From: an uncultured Lachnospiraceae bacterium
GTDB lineage: Bacteria > Bacillota > Clostridia > Lachnospirales > Lachnospiraceae
Reading direction: 5' to 3'
Assembly (NCBI GenBank): GCA_910585965.1
Contig: CAJUHH010000011.1
Span: 62,001-126,000 of the forward strand
DNA: 64,000 nt
Part shown: piece after piece, positions 28,053 to 40,000 of the stretch
Position numbering within the stretch: position 1 is the first letter of the stretch
How the letters are laid out: each line of letters begins with the position of its first letter
The notes under the pieces: generated by a model
Told to the model about the DNA's origin: nothing
Databases searched by the model: none
The model's input: only the letters and a program-made list of their open reading frames with translations
Made by a program: the position numbers and the translations under genes

Positions 28053-29178
28053 GTGGTAGAATTGGATCAGATGAAAACAGAATTGCAGACCTATGAAAGT
28101 CCGCTTGCGGAAGTGAGGGATTCACTTTGACTTAGCGAATAAGTCAAGGCGCGTGGAAGAACTGGAAAGGGAGATGGAAGCTCCCGGCTTTTGGGATGAC
28201 CCGGAGATATCCAACCGTAAAATGAAGGAGCTGAAAAACCTGAAGGATACGGTGGATACCATGCAGGGGCTGGAACGCCAGTATGGGGATATCCGGGAAC
28301 TGATTGAAATGAGTTATGAAGAAGAGGACGCGGAAATGGCAGCGGAGATCCGTTCCGAGCTGGATTCCTTTGTGTCCGTGTTTGAAGCAATCCGTATCAG
28401 TACGTTGTTGTCCGGGGAATACGATAAGGATAATGCGATCCTTAAGCTGAATGCAGGAGCCGGTGGGACAGAAAGCTGCGACTGGTGCAGCATGCTTTAC
28501 CGCATGTATACGCGGTGGGCAGAGCGGAAAGGTTTTTCGATCGAAGTGCTGGATTACCTGGACGGCGACGAAGCCGGCATCAAATCGGTGACGTTCCAGG
28601 TAAACGGAGAGAATGCCTATGGGTATCTGAAATCGGAAAAAGGAGTACACCGCCTGGTGCGCATTTCGCCGTTTAATGCCCAGGGAAAGAGGCAGACTTC
28701 GTTTGTATCTCTGGACGTGATGCCCGATATCGAGGAAGACATGGATGTGGATATCAACGAGGACGACCTGCGCATCGATACGTACCGAAGCAGCGGCGCG
28801 GGCGGCCAGCATATCAATAAGACATCCTCGGCGATCCGAATCACCCATCTGCCTACCGGGATCGTGGTGCAGTGCCAGAACGAGCGCTCCCAGTTCCAGA
28901 ACAAGGATAAGGCGATGCAGATGCTGAAAGCAAAGCTGTATCTGCTGAAAAAGGAGGAAAACGCGGAGAAGCTGTCCGATATCCGGGGAGAAGTAAAGGA
29001 GATCGGATGGGGGAACCAGATCCGTTCTTATGTATTGCAGCCCTATACGATGGTGAAGGACCATAGGACGGGCGAAGAATCCGGCAACGCGGACGCAGTG
29101 CTGGACGGGGCGCTGGATCCGTTTATTAATGCTTATTTGAAATGGATGAGCGTTGGAGGGAAACCAGCGGAGGAATAA
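28053..29178 (+). CDS. prfB: Peptide chain release factor 2, programmed +1 frameshift
   Basis: Recognises UAA and UGA stops and triggers peptide release. The first 25 codons run from GTG 28053 to CTT and a stop TGA at 28128-28130; the ribosome slips +1 at CTTTGAC to read GAC at 28129, giving a 374-residue protein. SPF, the stop-codon recognition motif, falls at residues 205-207 and GGQ at 250-252, exactly the E. coli numbering, which supports the start and shift chosen. Low RF2 levels favour the shift, so RF2 regulates itself. Lies 50 bases after secA. Confidence 0.96.
28117..28131 (+). promoter_or_regulatory. prfB: prfB recoding site
   Basis: AGGGATTCACTTTGAC: the slippery CTT-TGA-C with an internal Shine-Dalgarno-like AGGG a few bases upstream, the classical RF2 frameshift signal. 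Confidence 0.95.
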
Positions 29179-29191
29179 GAAAGAGAAATGG

Positions 29192-29230
29192 AAAAGGCAG
29201 ACGCTCTTGTGTGGCGGCTGCCTTTTCTAT
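29192..29230 (+). terminator. Terminator of secA-prfB
   Basis: AAAAGGCAG (29192-29200) pairs with CTGCCTTTT (29218-29226) just after the prfB stop. Confidence 0.75.
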
Positions 29231-29269
29231 ATTATAGGAAATTATGCCACAGCGTTGTAAGTCGCCAAG

Positions 29270-29319
29270 AAAGAATGCGAAGCATTCTTTGGAATTGGCC
29301 GCTGGGCCAATTCCTTTTT
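29270..29319. terminator. Two adjacent hairpins before the Uma2 gene end
   Basis: AAAGAATGC/GCATTCTTT (29270-29290) and GGAATTGGCC/GGCCAATTCC (29291-29314, loop GCTG) followed by TTTTT. The second would terminate plus-strand readthrough from prfB. Confidence 0.65.
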
Positions 29320-29881
29320 AAATATTCAACAGTTTGGAAATATCGGAAAAATTGATAAACAGATCATCATAGATATTGACTTTGACCGTGGAATCAAAAG
29401 AATATTGGATATTGAGCATATTTCCTTCAAAATAGTTCACCGATACTGTCTTGCGGCGGGGATCTACGATCCAATATTCACGGACTCCGGCGTTTTTATA
29501 ATAATATAATTTGCGTATATAGTCATCGGTCTGACTGCCGGGAGAAACAATCTCGATGATGAAATCCGGCGCTCCATTACATCGTTTGCCATCCAGCTTA
29601 TTTTTGTCGCATACGACCATAAGATCAGGCTGGACGACGGTAAGAGGCTTGTTGGAAAGCTTCACATCAAACGGGGCAGGAAATACATGGCATTTACTGT
29701 TTTTCTGCCGGAGGTAATTGCGGATAGAGACGAGCAGCTCTGTGAGGATAGCCTGGTGCAGCTGGGACGGGCTGGCCATATCATAGATTTGCCCTTCAAA
29801 AACTTCTGCTCTTCTATCTTCCGGGAGAGCTTCATATTCATCCATGGTAGTAATCATAGACTGCGGCTGCAATGCTGGCAT
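29318..29881 (-). CDS. Uma2 family (DUF820) putative endonuclease
   Basis: 187 residues of the PD-(D/E)XK-like Uma2 family: MDEYEALPEDRRAEVFEG, then the active-site-like VQPDLMVVCDKNK, APDFIIEIVSPGSQTDD (E-x-x with SPGS) and YKNAGVREYWIVDPR. ATG 29881 follows AAGGAAGG; the longer frame upstream has no ribosome site. The role of these proteins outside cyanobacteria, where they are abundant, is not known. It lies between secA-prfB and the Rhs regulators with no obvious partner. Confidence 0.85.
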   Translation of the reverse strand: MPALQPQSMITTMDEYEALPEDRRAEVFEGQIYDMASPSQLHQAILTELLVSIRNYLRQKNSKCHVFPAPFDVKLSNKPLTVVQPDLMVVCDKNKLDGKRCNGAPDFIIEIVSPGSQTDDYIRKLYYYKNAGVREYWIVDPRRKTVSVNYFEGNMLNIQYSFDSTVKVNIYDDLFINFSDISKLLNI

Positions 29882-29987
29882 GGGAATCCTTCCTTTCTGG
29901 TTTTTTCGCAAATACCTGTCTTCTGATACCAAAATACATCCGGCATCAAGAAATGTCAAGGTAAAAGAGGGAGCATTTGTAAAGTTA

Positions 29988-30470
29988 TTATAAATGCTCC
30001 CGCAGCTTTTTCACAATCCGGCAAAGCCTCGTCCTGCTTCCAGAAACGCTGGTATGGGTTATTTTTGCCAGTTCCCGGTAGGGGAAGCCGTCCCGGTATT
30101 TTTTCAAAAGAAGGTCATACTCTTCCGGGGAAAGGACGGCCCGGTATTCCCCGAATCGGACGATGGCTGGCTCTTCGGATATGGGAACCAGGTTCTCCGC
30201 CTCGCTTTCCTCGTATACGGTTTCCCGGGCCGCGCTGGTATAATAGTTTTTGTTGAATTTGAGCGTTTTATATGCGGCTGTTTTGTAGAGCCAGCCGATA
30301 CAATTTTCATGTGTCCGCAAAATCTGGATATGGCGGAAGGCTTCCAGGTATACCTCTTGTAAGATATCGTCCACGAAGTCAGGATGGCAGCTATGTTTTC
30401 TTGCATATGATCTCAATGGACGAATGGTTTCCCGATACATATCGTTAAAAAAATCTTCGTTTGATCTCAT
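29988..30470 (-). CDS. ECF-like sigma-70 family factor
   Basis: 160 residues. Region 2 (SCHPDFVDDILQEVYLEAFRH, then ENCIGWLYKTAAYKTLKF) and region 4 (LSPEEYDLLLKKYRDGFPYRELAKIT, then SVSGSRTRLCRIVKKLREH) are both recognisable. The short linker is typical of the ECF class. No anti-sigma gene is adjacent. It forms a minus-strand pair with the XRE gene just upstream, divergent from the giant Rhs gene, and could control it; that is inference from position. Confidence 0.85.
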   Translation of the reverse strand: MRSNEDFFNDMYRETIRPLRSYARKHSCHPDFVDDILQEVYLEAFRHIQILRTHENCIGWLYKTAAYKTLKFNKNYYTSAARETVYEESEAENLVPISEEPAIVRFGEYRAVLSPEEYDLLLKKYRDGFPYRELAKITHTSVSGSRTRLCRIVKKLREHL

Positions 30471-30503
30471 AGTCTCTGATTTATCCTTTGGCGCGTTATT
30501 TTT

Positions 30504-30845
30504 TTAATCCTTATATTTCTGAATATTCTGTAAAAGTATCATGGTAATGTTAATAATCCATTTGGCTTCTTTATCGGTACAGTTTTGCAGGAAGTTATTC
30601 CATTCGCTTCGGTAATAATCCACGTTATCCACATAATCGCACAGCAGGGCATCGCTGGAAATATGCAGCTGGTTGATAATCTTGAGAATAATGCGGAGGC
30701 TTGGGATGGTGCTGCCGGTTTCGATGTGGGAAATGTGCGCGGATGAACAACCTACCAGTTCCGCGAGTTTTTCCTGCGTGATGTTTTGCTTGGTTCTTTC
30801 ATTTTTCAATCGTGCTCCTAAAAGGGCATAGTGAAATTCTTCCAT
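30504..30845 (-). CDS. XRE family helix-turn-helix regulator
   Basis: 113 residues. The XRE domain spans about 9-65: LKNERTKQNITQEKLAELVG, then SSAHISHIETGSTIPSLRII. The C-terminal ~45 residues (WNNFLQNCTDKEAKWIINIT) match the common tail of Lachnospiraceae XRE proteins. ATG 30845 is preceded by AAGGGGGG; a longer frame to 30887 runs through that site and is rejected. Divergent from the Rhs gene, with 253 bases between the starts. Confidence 0.85.
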   Translation of the reverse strand: MEEFHYALLGARLKNERTKQNITQEKLAELVGCSSAHISHIETGSTIPSLRIILKIINQLHISSDALLCDYVDNVDYYRSEWNNFLQNCTDKEAKWIINITMILLQNIQKYKD

Positions 30846-30930
30846 ATGAATCCCCCTTTTCTTTGTTGGTGTGTTTTTCTTTTTCATTTTAATAGAAGTT
30901 TGGACTTTTTTAATAATCTGTAAGGTCAGA

Positions 30931-30959
30931 TTGACTTTTCCGTTATAGTTGGGGATATT
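30931..30959 (+). promoter_or_regulatory. Possible promoter of the Rhs gene
   Basis: TTGACT at 30931-30936 and GATATT at 30954-30959, spacer 17. Transcription would begin near 30966, which rules out the TTG at 30949 as start codon. Confidence 0.5.
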
Positions 30960-31098
30960 TTTTTATTTCCACATTTACTTTTTCCTCCTTTCTTCCTTTT
31001 TATCATTATACCCTTTGGAAAAAGGATACTTTTTGCAAAAAGATTCAGCCGGTGAAAAAACAGCGGATATCCAACCTGACAAGGAGAAAGGAAAAAAT

Positions 31099-34000
31099 AT
31101 GGCAGAATTTAATTTAAGGTCAACGATCAACAAGGACGGCTCTGTGACGGCGAACTGGGACAGCATCCCGGGGGCGGTGAAGTATTTTGGAGAGCTGAAA
31201 ATCTACAAAGCAACGAACACGGAATATATTAACTATGGTCTGAGGACAACTACATTTACTACCAAGGCGGGCCTTGCGGCTGGTAAGAGGTATGAAATCC
31301 GTGTAATTGCATATAACAGCAGCTCGAAGGCTATCCAGTCCAAAACCATAGGATTTAATTTCCCGTCTGATTTCTATCTGAACCAGCCCGTAGCGGTTCC
31401 CCAGAACGTAAAAGCGGTGGCTGACACAGTGTCGGTTACGGTGTCGTTCAGCGAGGTAAAATATGCGACGAGCTATGACATCCTATTTGATAATACGGTC
31501 TATAACGTGAAGACCACAAGCAAAAAATTCACGGGCCTTGGCGCGAAGACAAGCCATACGTATGCAGTCCGCGCGAAAAATACCAATTATACGAGCGCAT
31601 ACAGCACGAAGCAGTCGATTACGACAAAGCCTTTTACCCCGGCAATTCCTTCGGGCATTACCAAGACGGTCACGGAGACTTCCGTGACGATCAGCTGGGG
31701 GAAGGTGACGAATGCCACGGGCTATGACATACAGTTTGATGGCAGGACATATTCCGTGACGGGTACATCGAAAACATTCAGCAGCCTTACAGCCGGAAAA
31801 ACCTACAATTATCAGATCCGTTCGAAAAATGCGGACGCGGCGAGCGCCTATACATCGGTGCTGACGGTGACGACCGCGCCGAAGCCGCCCGCGACGATTA
31901 CTGCGACGAGTACGGATTCCTCCATTACGGTGAGCTGGAATGCGGTGACGGGGGCGAAAACTTATATGATTAAGTTCGACGGCTCTCCGATCCTGACCAT
32001 GCAGACATCGTATACGGCTTCGGGGCTGAAGCCCAATACGTCCCACACTTACCAGGTGTGCGCAAGAAGCGCGGACGGGGAAGGCTCTTACAGCACGCAG
32101 AGAACGATCAAGACAAAGCTGAAGCTGGCGGATCCTCCGGGCGGCGTGAAGAAAACCTCCACGGATACTTCCGCCACGGTAAGCTGGAATGCGGTGACAG
32201 GGGCGAAAGGATATGACGTGCGATTTAACAACTCGGTCTATGCTGTCACCGGGACATCCAAGACGTTTACCGGGCTGACGCCGAATACCGATTACAAATA
32301 TCAGGTGCGTACCAAGGATGCCAACGGGGCTGGTGAGTACGGCGCGGAACAGACGGTCAGGACCACGCCCAAAGCACCCACGGCGGTGACAGTGACGGCG
32401 AATGAAAATTCCATGACCTTGAGCTGGGGCGCGGTGGCAGGAGCGACGGGCTATGATGTCCTTTTTAACGGAACCGTTTATCCCGTGACGGGGACATCCA
32501 AGACGTTTACCGGGCTGTCCGCGAATATGGGATACATTTACCAGGTGCGCGTCAAGAATGCGGATGGAGCCAGCTCGTACTGCACATCCAAATCTACAAA
32601 GACAGCGCCCGTCCCGCCTTCGGTTCCTACGGCAAGGGCTACGACAAATTCCGTCACCCTAAGCTGGAACAGCGTCAGCGGGGCGACCAGTTATGATCTT
32701 CTTTTCAATAAAGATACTTACCGTGTGACAGGGACATCCAAGACCGTGACCGGGCTTGTTCCGGGAACGAGCTATACGTATGCGGTCCGATCCAATAATG
32801 CCGGAGGCTCCAGCTCTTACAGCAGCACAAAGACGATTACTACCATACCCAATCCGCCGGCCATGCCGACGAATGTCAGCGCGAGCGTCCGAAGCGACTC
32901 GGTGACGGTAAGCTGGGGCGCGGTGACAGGGGCGAAGGACTATGACCTGTATTTTGACGGCAAAACATATAATACCACCGGCTTATCGAGAACCATGACG
33001 GGATTATCCCCGAACTGCGGATACAGTTACCGTGTCCGCGCCAATAATGAGGGCGGGTCCAGCAGTTATTCTTCGATGCAGACCGTATGGACCTTAAAGC
33101 TGCCGCCGTCCGTGCCGACAGGCATCAGCACAAGCGTGACGACCAACTCGGTTTCTATTGCATGGGGGCGTGTGGGAGACGCGGAAAGCTATGATCTTCT
33201 CTTTAACGGAAAAGTATATGAGGTAAACGGCACGAGTAAAGTGATTTCCGGCCTGACCCCGAATACCAGCTATTCCTACCAGGTGAGGGCAAAGAATAAC
33301 GGGAGAGCGAGCGCATACTCTGCGGTGCAGACGGTCAGGACGCAGATGCTGCCTCCTGCAGTTCCGACAGGCATCAGCGCGGTCCCGACGACGAACAGCG
33401 TTACGATAAGATGGGGGGCTGTCAGCGGAGCGGCAAGCTATGACGTTTCTTTTAACGGGAAGGTATACAGGGCGACTACCAATTCGCAGGTGATTTCCGG
33501 GCTGACCCCGAATACGAAATATAATTATGCGGTCCGCGCCAACAATGCGGGCGGTTCCAGCGCATACAGCGCGGTACAGACGGTGCTGACCAATGCGGTT
33601 CCTCCTGCGATGCCCACAGGTGTATGTGCGAGAGCCACAGCGGATACCGTGACGATAGAGTGGAATGCGGTGGAAGGGGCGGAAAGCTATGATATTTTAT
33701 GGAATAATGTGATGTTCAATACAGAAGGAACTTCCTGGACGCATAGCCGTCTGAATGTAAATACGGATTATCGATATGCAGTCCGCGCTAGGAATCGGGC
33801 GGGAACAAGTTTGTACAGCGAAACGCAGACAATAAGGACGATGCTGCATACGCCTCTGAACGTGAGGGCGACAGCGACTACGGACAGCGTGACGGTCAGC
33901 TGGAATGTGGCCGAAGGGGCTACAGGCTATGACATCAAATTTAACGGACTGGTTTATTCCGTAGAAGGAACTTCGTGGACTTTCACAGGGCTGGAGGATG

Positions 34001-37000
34001 AAAAAGAGTACACCTACGCGGTCTGCGCGAAAAACGACGTGGTATACAGCGAATACAGCAAAAAAGCGTCGATCATGACCTTAAGCGCCGCGCCTCCGGT
34101 TCCGACCAATGTGAGGGCCACATCCACATTTAACAGCGTAAGGGTAAGCTGGGACCCGGTGGAAGGAGCGGAAAGCTATGAGGTGGAATTTGACGGGACT
34201 CTCCACAGCGTGCCTGGGGCGGCGGCAGGAAAAATGCGCGCAGCAGGAAAAATGCGCGCAGCAGGAAAAATGCGCGCGGCAAGAGCGGACGGCCAGGGCA
34301 ACAACTATATTTTCTTCCATAACCTGAGGCCCAATACCCAGCATACTTACTGCGTCAGGTCGAGGAACAGCAGGAAAGCCAGTCAGTACAGCCCTCTTGG
34401 GTTTATCAGGACAAAACTTTTCAAGCCAAGGCGGCTTCCCAACGTGAAGTCCGGCGGAAGATACCGCAGATATCTGGACGGAAGAATAGGCCATGTGGGG
34501 CTGGATCCGGTCAACGCTTTGACAGGAGCTTTTTTGTGGAGCTATACCTGTCTGGAAGACTATGGGAAAGACGGCCTGCATTTTACGGCAATGTATGATT
34601 CCGGGCGCGATGAATATCCGAAGGCGCTGGGAAAGAAATGGACTTATTCCCTGAACTATTTGTTATATATGGATGAGGAATATGCTTATTTCAGCACCCC
34701 TTATGATGAGGTGGCCGCTTTTGTCATGGATGGGGAAAAGAGCAGCTTTACTCCAGCAGAGGGAATGCAGAGCGATTATGTGATGGGGAGAAAAGAGGAT
34801 GCGTCTTATTTCGTCAGGGATGTGGACGGCACGGAATATGTATTCGGCAGCGATTTATACCTGAAAGAGATCGTGGAAGGCGGGCTGGCCGTTTACCGTT
34901 TCCAGGCGGACGAAGAGGGGCAGATCACCCATATCGAGGGAAGGCATGGAAGAACGATTGCCCTTTCTTATACAGGAGGACATATTGTCGGCGCAGCGGA
35001 TGCGGCAGGGAATACGGTTGTTTTCGGTTACGAAGAAGACCAGCTCGTTTCCATTACGAATCCCGACGGCGGAAGCATGGGCTTTGTTTATGACGATGAA
35101 GGCAATTTGCTGGAAATCACGGATTTTGCGGGCAGGAGTTACTTAAGCTGCCAGTACGATGCGTCCGGCAGAGTCATCGCCCAGAATACGGCGGGCAGAG
35201 GCAGCAGCTATGCAGCCTATGACGAAGAGGGGAGGACGACGGTATTTACGGACGAGCTGGGAAATGAGACGAAGTACAGCTATGATGAAAACGGATGCGT
35301 GACCCATGTAGAGCAGGGCGGCAGCGGCGTGCAGAGTACCTACGATGGAAACGGGCGGCTGACGGAACAGACAGACGGGCTTGGCAATGTCACAAAAATG
35401 GCGTATGATGAATGTGGGCGCATGAACTGCGTGACGTACCCGGACGGAACGGAAGAACAGGTTTTCTATAATGAAGGAAACTGCCCGGTGCGGATGGTAA
35501 ACCGGGACGGCAGCGAGAGCTTCTATGAGTATGATGAAAGGAACAATCTCCTCGCGGCGAAGGATGAGAGGGGCAATACCTGTTCGTATTCCTACGACGA
35601 AGAGGATAACCTGGTATCCTATACGGATAAGGAAGGGAATGTCTGGATTTATACTTACGATGAGAATGGGTATATCAAACAGGCGAAAGACCCGGAGGGG
35701 AATCATTATGCCTATGCCCATGACGCGGTCGGAAGGCTCATCTCCTATACCACGCCGGGCGGCAGGACGACGACCTACAGCTATGGAGGATCGGGGGATC
35801 TGCTCCATATGGCGGACGGGGACGGGACAGTGACATTCGCCTATGATGAAAACGGCAGCCAGACTAAGATCACGGACAGGATGGGCAATTCCCGGCGCAT
35901 GGAATACAATGGGATGGGGCAGATCGCCCTGGCTACGGATTTCATGGGCAACGCCTATACCTTTGCGTATGATGCGAGAGGCGGATTGGCGAAGGAAACG
36001 GATCCGCTCGGCTTCCATCAGGATTATTCCTATGATGCGTTCGGCAACTGTACGGCATGGACGGATAAAAACGGCGGCACGACGACTTACCAGTTCGACG
36101 CGGCCAGCCAGCTGACGGAAGTGAAGGACGCGGCGGGGGGATTGACCAGATATGCCTATGATACGGCAGGACGGATAAAAACGGTTACGGATGCGCTGGA
36201 TCATCAGACAAGCTACGACTACGATGCCGTGGGGCGCATTGTGGGCGTGACGGATGCCCTGGGCAACAGCGTAAGCTATACTTATGACAAGAACGGCAAT
36301 CTGCTGACAAAGGCGGATGAGGAAGGCGCAGTCATTTCTTATACCTATGATAAGGAAAACCGGGTCAGCAGCATCGAATCCGATCTCGGCACCACCTGTT
36401 TTACCTATGACAAGCTGGGAAGAGTGGTGTCCGTGGAAGACGCTGACGGGCATGTGGAAACGGCGGAATACGACGGCGACGGAAATGCCACGTCGTTTAC
36501 CGACAAGGAAAATCGGTGTACTGTTTATACCTATGATGCTTCGGGGCGGCTGGCGGAGGAAACCAGGCCGGACGGCGGCAAGACCTCATATGAATATGAC
36601 AGCAATGGGAACTGCATCAAAATCACCGATGCGGAAGGGAATATTTATACATGGGAGTATGATGCCAACGACCGCGCGGTGAAGGAAACCGACCCGTTAG
36701 GGTACGAGACGGCTTATGCATACGATGCCTGTGGAAACCTTCTTTCCGTAACGGATGCCAGGGGAGGAAAGACTTCCTTTGCCTATGACGGGAACGGCAA
36801 CCGCACTAAGGTGACGGATCCCATGGAGGGCGAAACGGTATATACGTATGACGGCATGAACCGCCTGACGAAAAGCACGGATGCGGAAGGGAACAGCTTT
36901 GCCTATGAGTATGATGCCAACGGAAACAGAACCGCTTATACGGATGCCAATGGAAATCGGTGGAGCTACGAGTACGATGCTTTGAACCGCCTGACTGGTG

Positions 37001-40000
37001 TCAGGGACGGGAACGACGGCAGCCTTGCCTTTTCTTATACGAAGACAGGAAGAATCGCTTCGGTAACGGACCAGGAAGGCGCGGAAACGGTCTACCAGTA
37101 CGATTCCATGGGGCGTATGACAAAGATATGCGACGCGCTGGGGAACAGCCTGAGCTTTGCTTATGACAGCCAGGGAAGAGTGCTGGCGCAGACGGATGCG
37201 AGGGGCAATACGACGGCATATACATATTCGCCATCGGGCAATCTGTTGCGTGTAACCGATGCGGAAGGCGGCGTGGTATCGTATACCTATGATGCTCTGG
37301 GAAGGGTTCTGACAGAGACGAACGCCCTCGGGGGAGTCACCTCGTATGCATATGACGGCCTGGGGCATGTCACCTCCATGACGGACGCGCTCGGGAATGT
37401 GACGGCTTTTGCCTATACGGCCAATGGAAAGATCGCTTCGGTGACGGACGCGGAAGGCGGAACGACCAGCTACCAGTATGACGGATGCGGCAACCTGACC
37501 CAGGTGACGGACGCACTCGGGAATGTGACAACTTTTGCTTATGATGCCATGAACAACCAGATCCGGGAGTGCCTGTCCGAAGGGGAAGGGCAGACATGCG
37601 TCACGCTCTACCAGTATGACAGGCAGGGGCGGATGGTAAAGGAGATCAATCCGCTGCTGGATGAGAAGACCTATGCTTATGACGGCAACGGGAACATCGT
37701 TTCCATCCTGGACGAGGACGGGAACGAGACGACGGTCAGGTACGACCTGAACAACAGGCCCGCAGGCATGTGTTACAGCGACGGCAGGGAAGCCCTGTTC
37801 CGCTATAACAAGCGCGGGGAACTGGTGGAGATGCAGGACTGGAACGGCACGGCGGTGATGGAGTACGGCAGGACAGGGAAGCTCCGAAAGACGACGGACC
37901 ATAACGGCTATACGGTGGGATATGAATACGACGCCAACGGGAATATTACCGGGATCACTTACCCGGACGGAAGCGCGGCAAGCTATGCCTTTGACAAAAA
38001 CAACCGTATGGTAAAGGCAGAGGGCGCGGAAGGAAAGGCGGCGGCATATCAGTATGACCCGATGGGGAATATCGTCTCGATCCGGCTGCCGGGCAGCGTT
38101 TCCTCCTATTCCTACAATAAAAAGGGCATGCCCGTAAAGGCGGCATACCAGTTCGATGACGGCACCCTTATGGAAGAAAGCTATTCCTATGACGCTATGG
38201 GGCGCATAACCGGCACGGAGAGGACGGGGAATGTCCCTGATTTGTCCGCAAACGCCGCTTATGCCTATGATGCCCTGGGCCGGCTCACATCCTGGACGGA
38301 AGGGCTGTCGACAGAAGCCTACGGGTATGATGTTCTCGGAAACCGGACGGCAAGAAGCGTGGACGGGACGGTCCTTGCGTCCTGCCAGTACAACGGGATG
38401 AACCAGCTGGTAAAGAGGACGGAAAACGGCATCGATTACCATTACGGGTATGACCGGCGGGGCAACCTGACGGAAGAGAGGGCGGGAGAGTCCGTAATCA
38501 GGCGCTACCTCTACGATTCCGCCGGATACCTGTGCAGGGGGGAAAACCTGGAAAGCGGGGAAGCAACGGAATATGGCTACAATGCCTTGTATATGCGGGT
38601 AAAGAACCGCGCAGGGGGCATCGGAAGCCCGTCGGCGGCAGGAGCTGCGGTAACGGAGAGGAATTATCATTATGCGGTGGATTTCCTGAGCGGCACGAAC
38701 CGTGTGCTGGCGGCCTATGAGGAAGGGCATGGAGTCTTGCGCAGTGTCTACGGCCCGGGCTATGGATGCGTGAGCCGGGAGCTGCTGCCGGAGCCGGGAC
38801 AGCCGGAGACAGCGCTGGCAGATACGGCTTTGCCGAGTGCAGCCTACTTCCAGCCGGATATCAGGGGCAGCGAATGGTTCGCCGCCGACAGCCTGGGCGG
38901 CGTCCTGCGGTATGCGGGAAACGATGTCTGGGGCAGACGGAAAGGAGAGGAAGAGAGCGGAGATTCTGATTTCTACGGGCAGTTAAGGTATACCAGCTAC
39001 AGCTATGACCCGGTTATCGGGAAATATTTCGCCCAGGCCCGGTTCTATGATGCGGAACAGGGGCGTATGATGGGGCGAGACCCGGTGAAGAGGGGGTTGA
39101 ATGGATATCCTTATTGCGGTAATGACCCAGTTAATTATGTGGATCCTACGGGGGAGATCGCCAATATCATCGCCGGTGGAATCGCCGGAGGAGTGATCGG
39201 CGGGGCGTTCGGCTTTGCTGGATCGGCGGTATCCCAGCTGATGAGCGGGGAACGGTTCAGCATGCGGAAAGCGCTCGGAAGTGCCGCGAATGGAGCGGTA
39301 GTAGGCGCGGTGAAAGGCGCGCTGGTCAGCTCAGGAGCAGGAATCGGATTGTCCCTGGCGGCTGATTTTATCGGGGGAACTGCGGGAAGCGCGCTGGAGC
39401 AGAAGATAGGAAGCGGTAGCGTCAGCTTGAAGGAGAGCCTGGTAGGGGGTGTGACGAATGCGGTAAGCGGAGCCATTTATGGCAAAGGTCCGCTGAAGGG
39501 CTTCGGGGACGCGCTCATGAAAGGAGCAGCAAGCGGCGCGGCGACGGCGGGAATCCGTTATCTGGCAAGGGACTGGGATGAGGGAGGAAGCGACCTGGCA
39601 GGAAGCGTCCTTGACTTGGTTCAGGGAGTAGGGCAGATGGCGCTTTCCCCTTACAGCAGAAACCGCGACCCGAGGAGAGGATGCGGGGTACGTAGTTCGT
39701 TGTCGAACCGGGTTGGAGAGCCTATGGCGTATGGCTATCGGTATGACGTTGGTTCCTTGCAGAAGACAGGAAGCGTGCGCAGGAAGAAGGACGGCTTCAG
39801 TATGCTGGGGCTGCTGAAGGAAGCGGCAATCGGCGGCGTGATGGGCGGCCTGGCGGGAACGGCGTTTTATGGAGCCGGGAAGGCTTTTGGGTTCTTGAAG
39901 GATAGTGTGCGGGATATTCGAGGGAATAAGGGTAGCTCTGCGATAATAGAACAAAAACCTGATAAACAGCCTCAAACATATACTTCAGATTTGTCTAATG

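Noticed and set aside
28053..28130. prfB as a broken gene because of the early TGA
   Set aside because: The CTTTGAC site with upstream AGGG is the known RF2 recoding signal, and residue numbering fits only with the shift.
30949..31098. In-frame N-terminal extension of the Rhs protein with a hydrophobic stretch
   Set aside because: It begins at a TTG without a ribosome site, upstream of the likely transcription start; ATG 31099 has a strong site.
35143..38730. Long minus-strand open frames (436 and 677 codons) opposite the Rhs YD repeats
   Set aside because: They are shadows caused by the repetitive codon pattern of the YD repeats; no ribosome sites and composition unlike real proteins.
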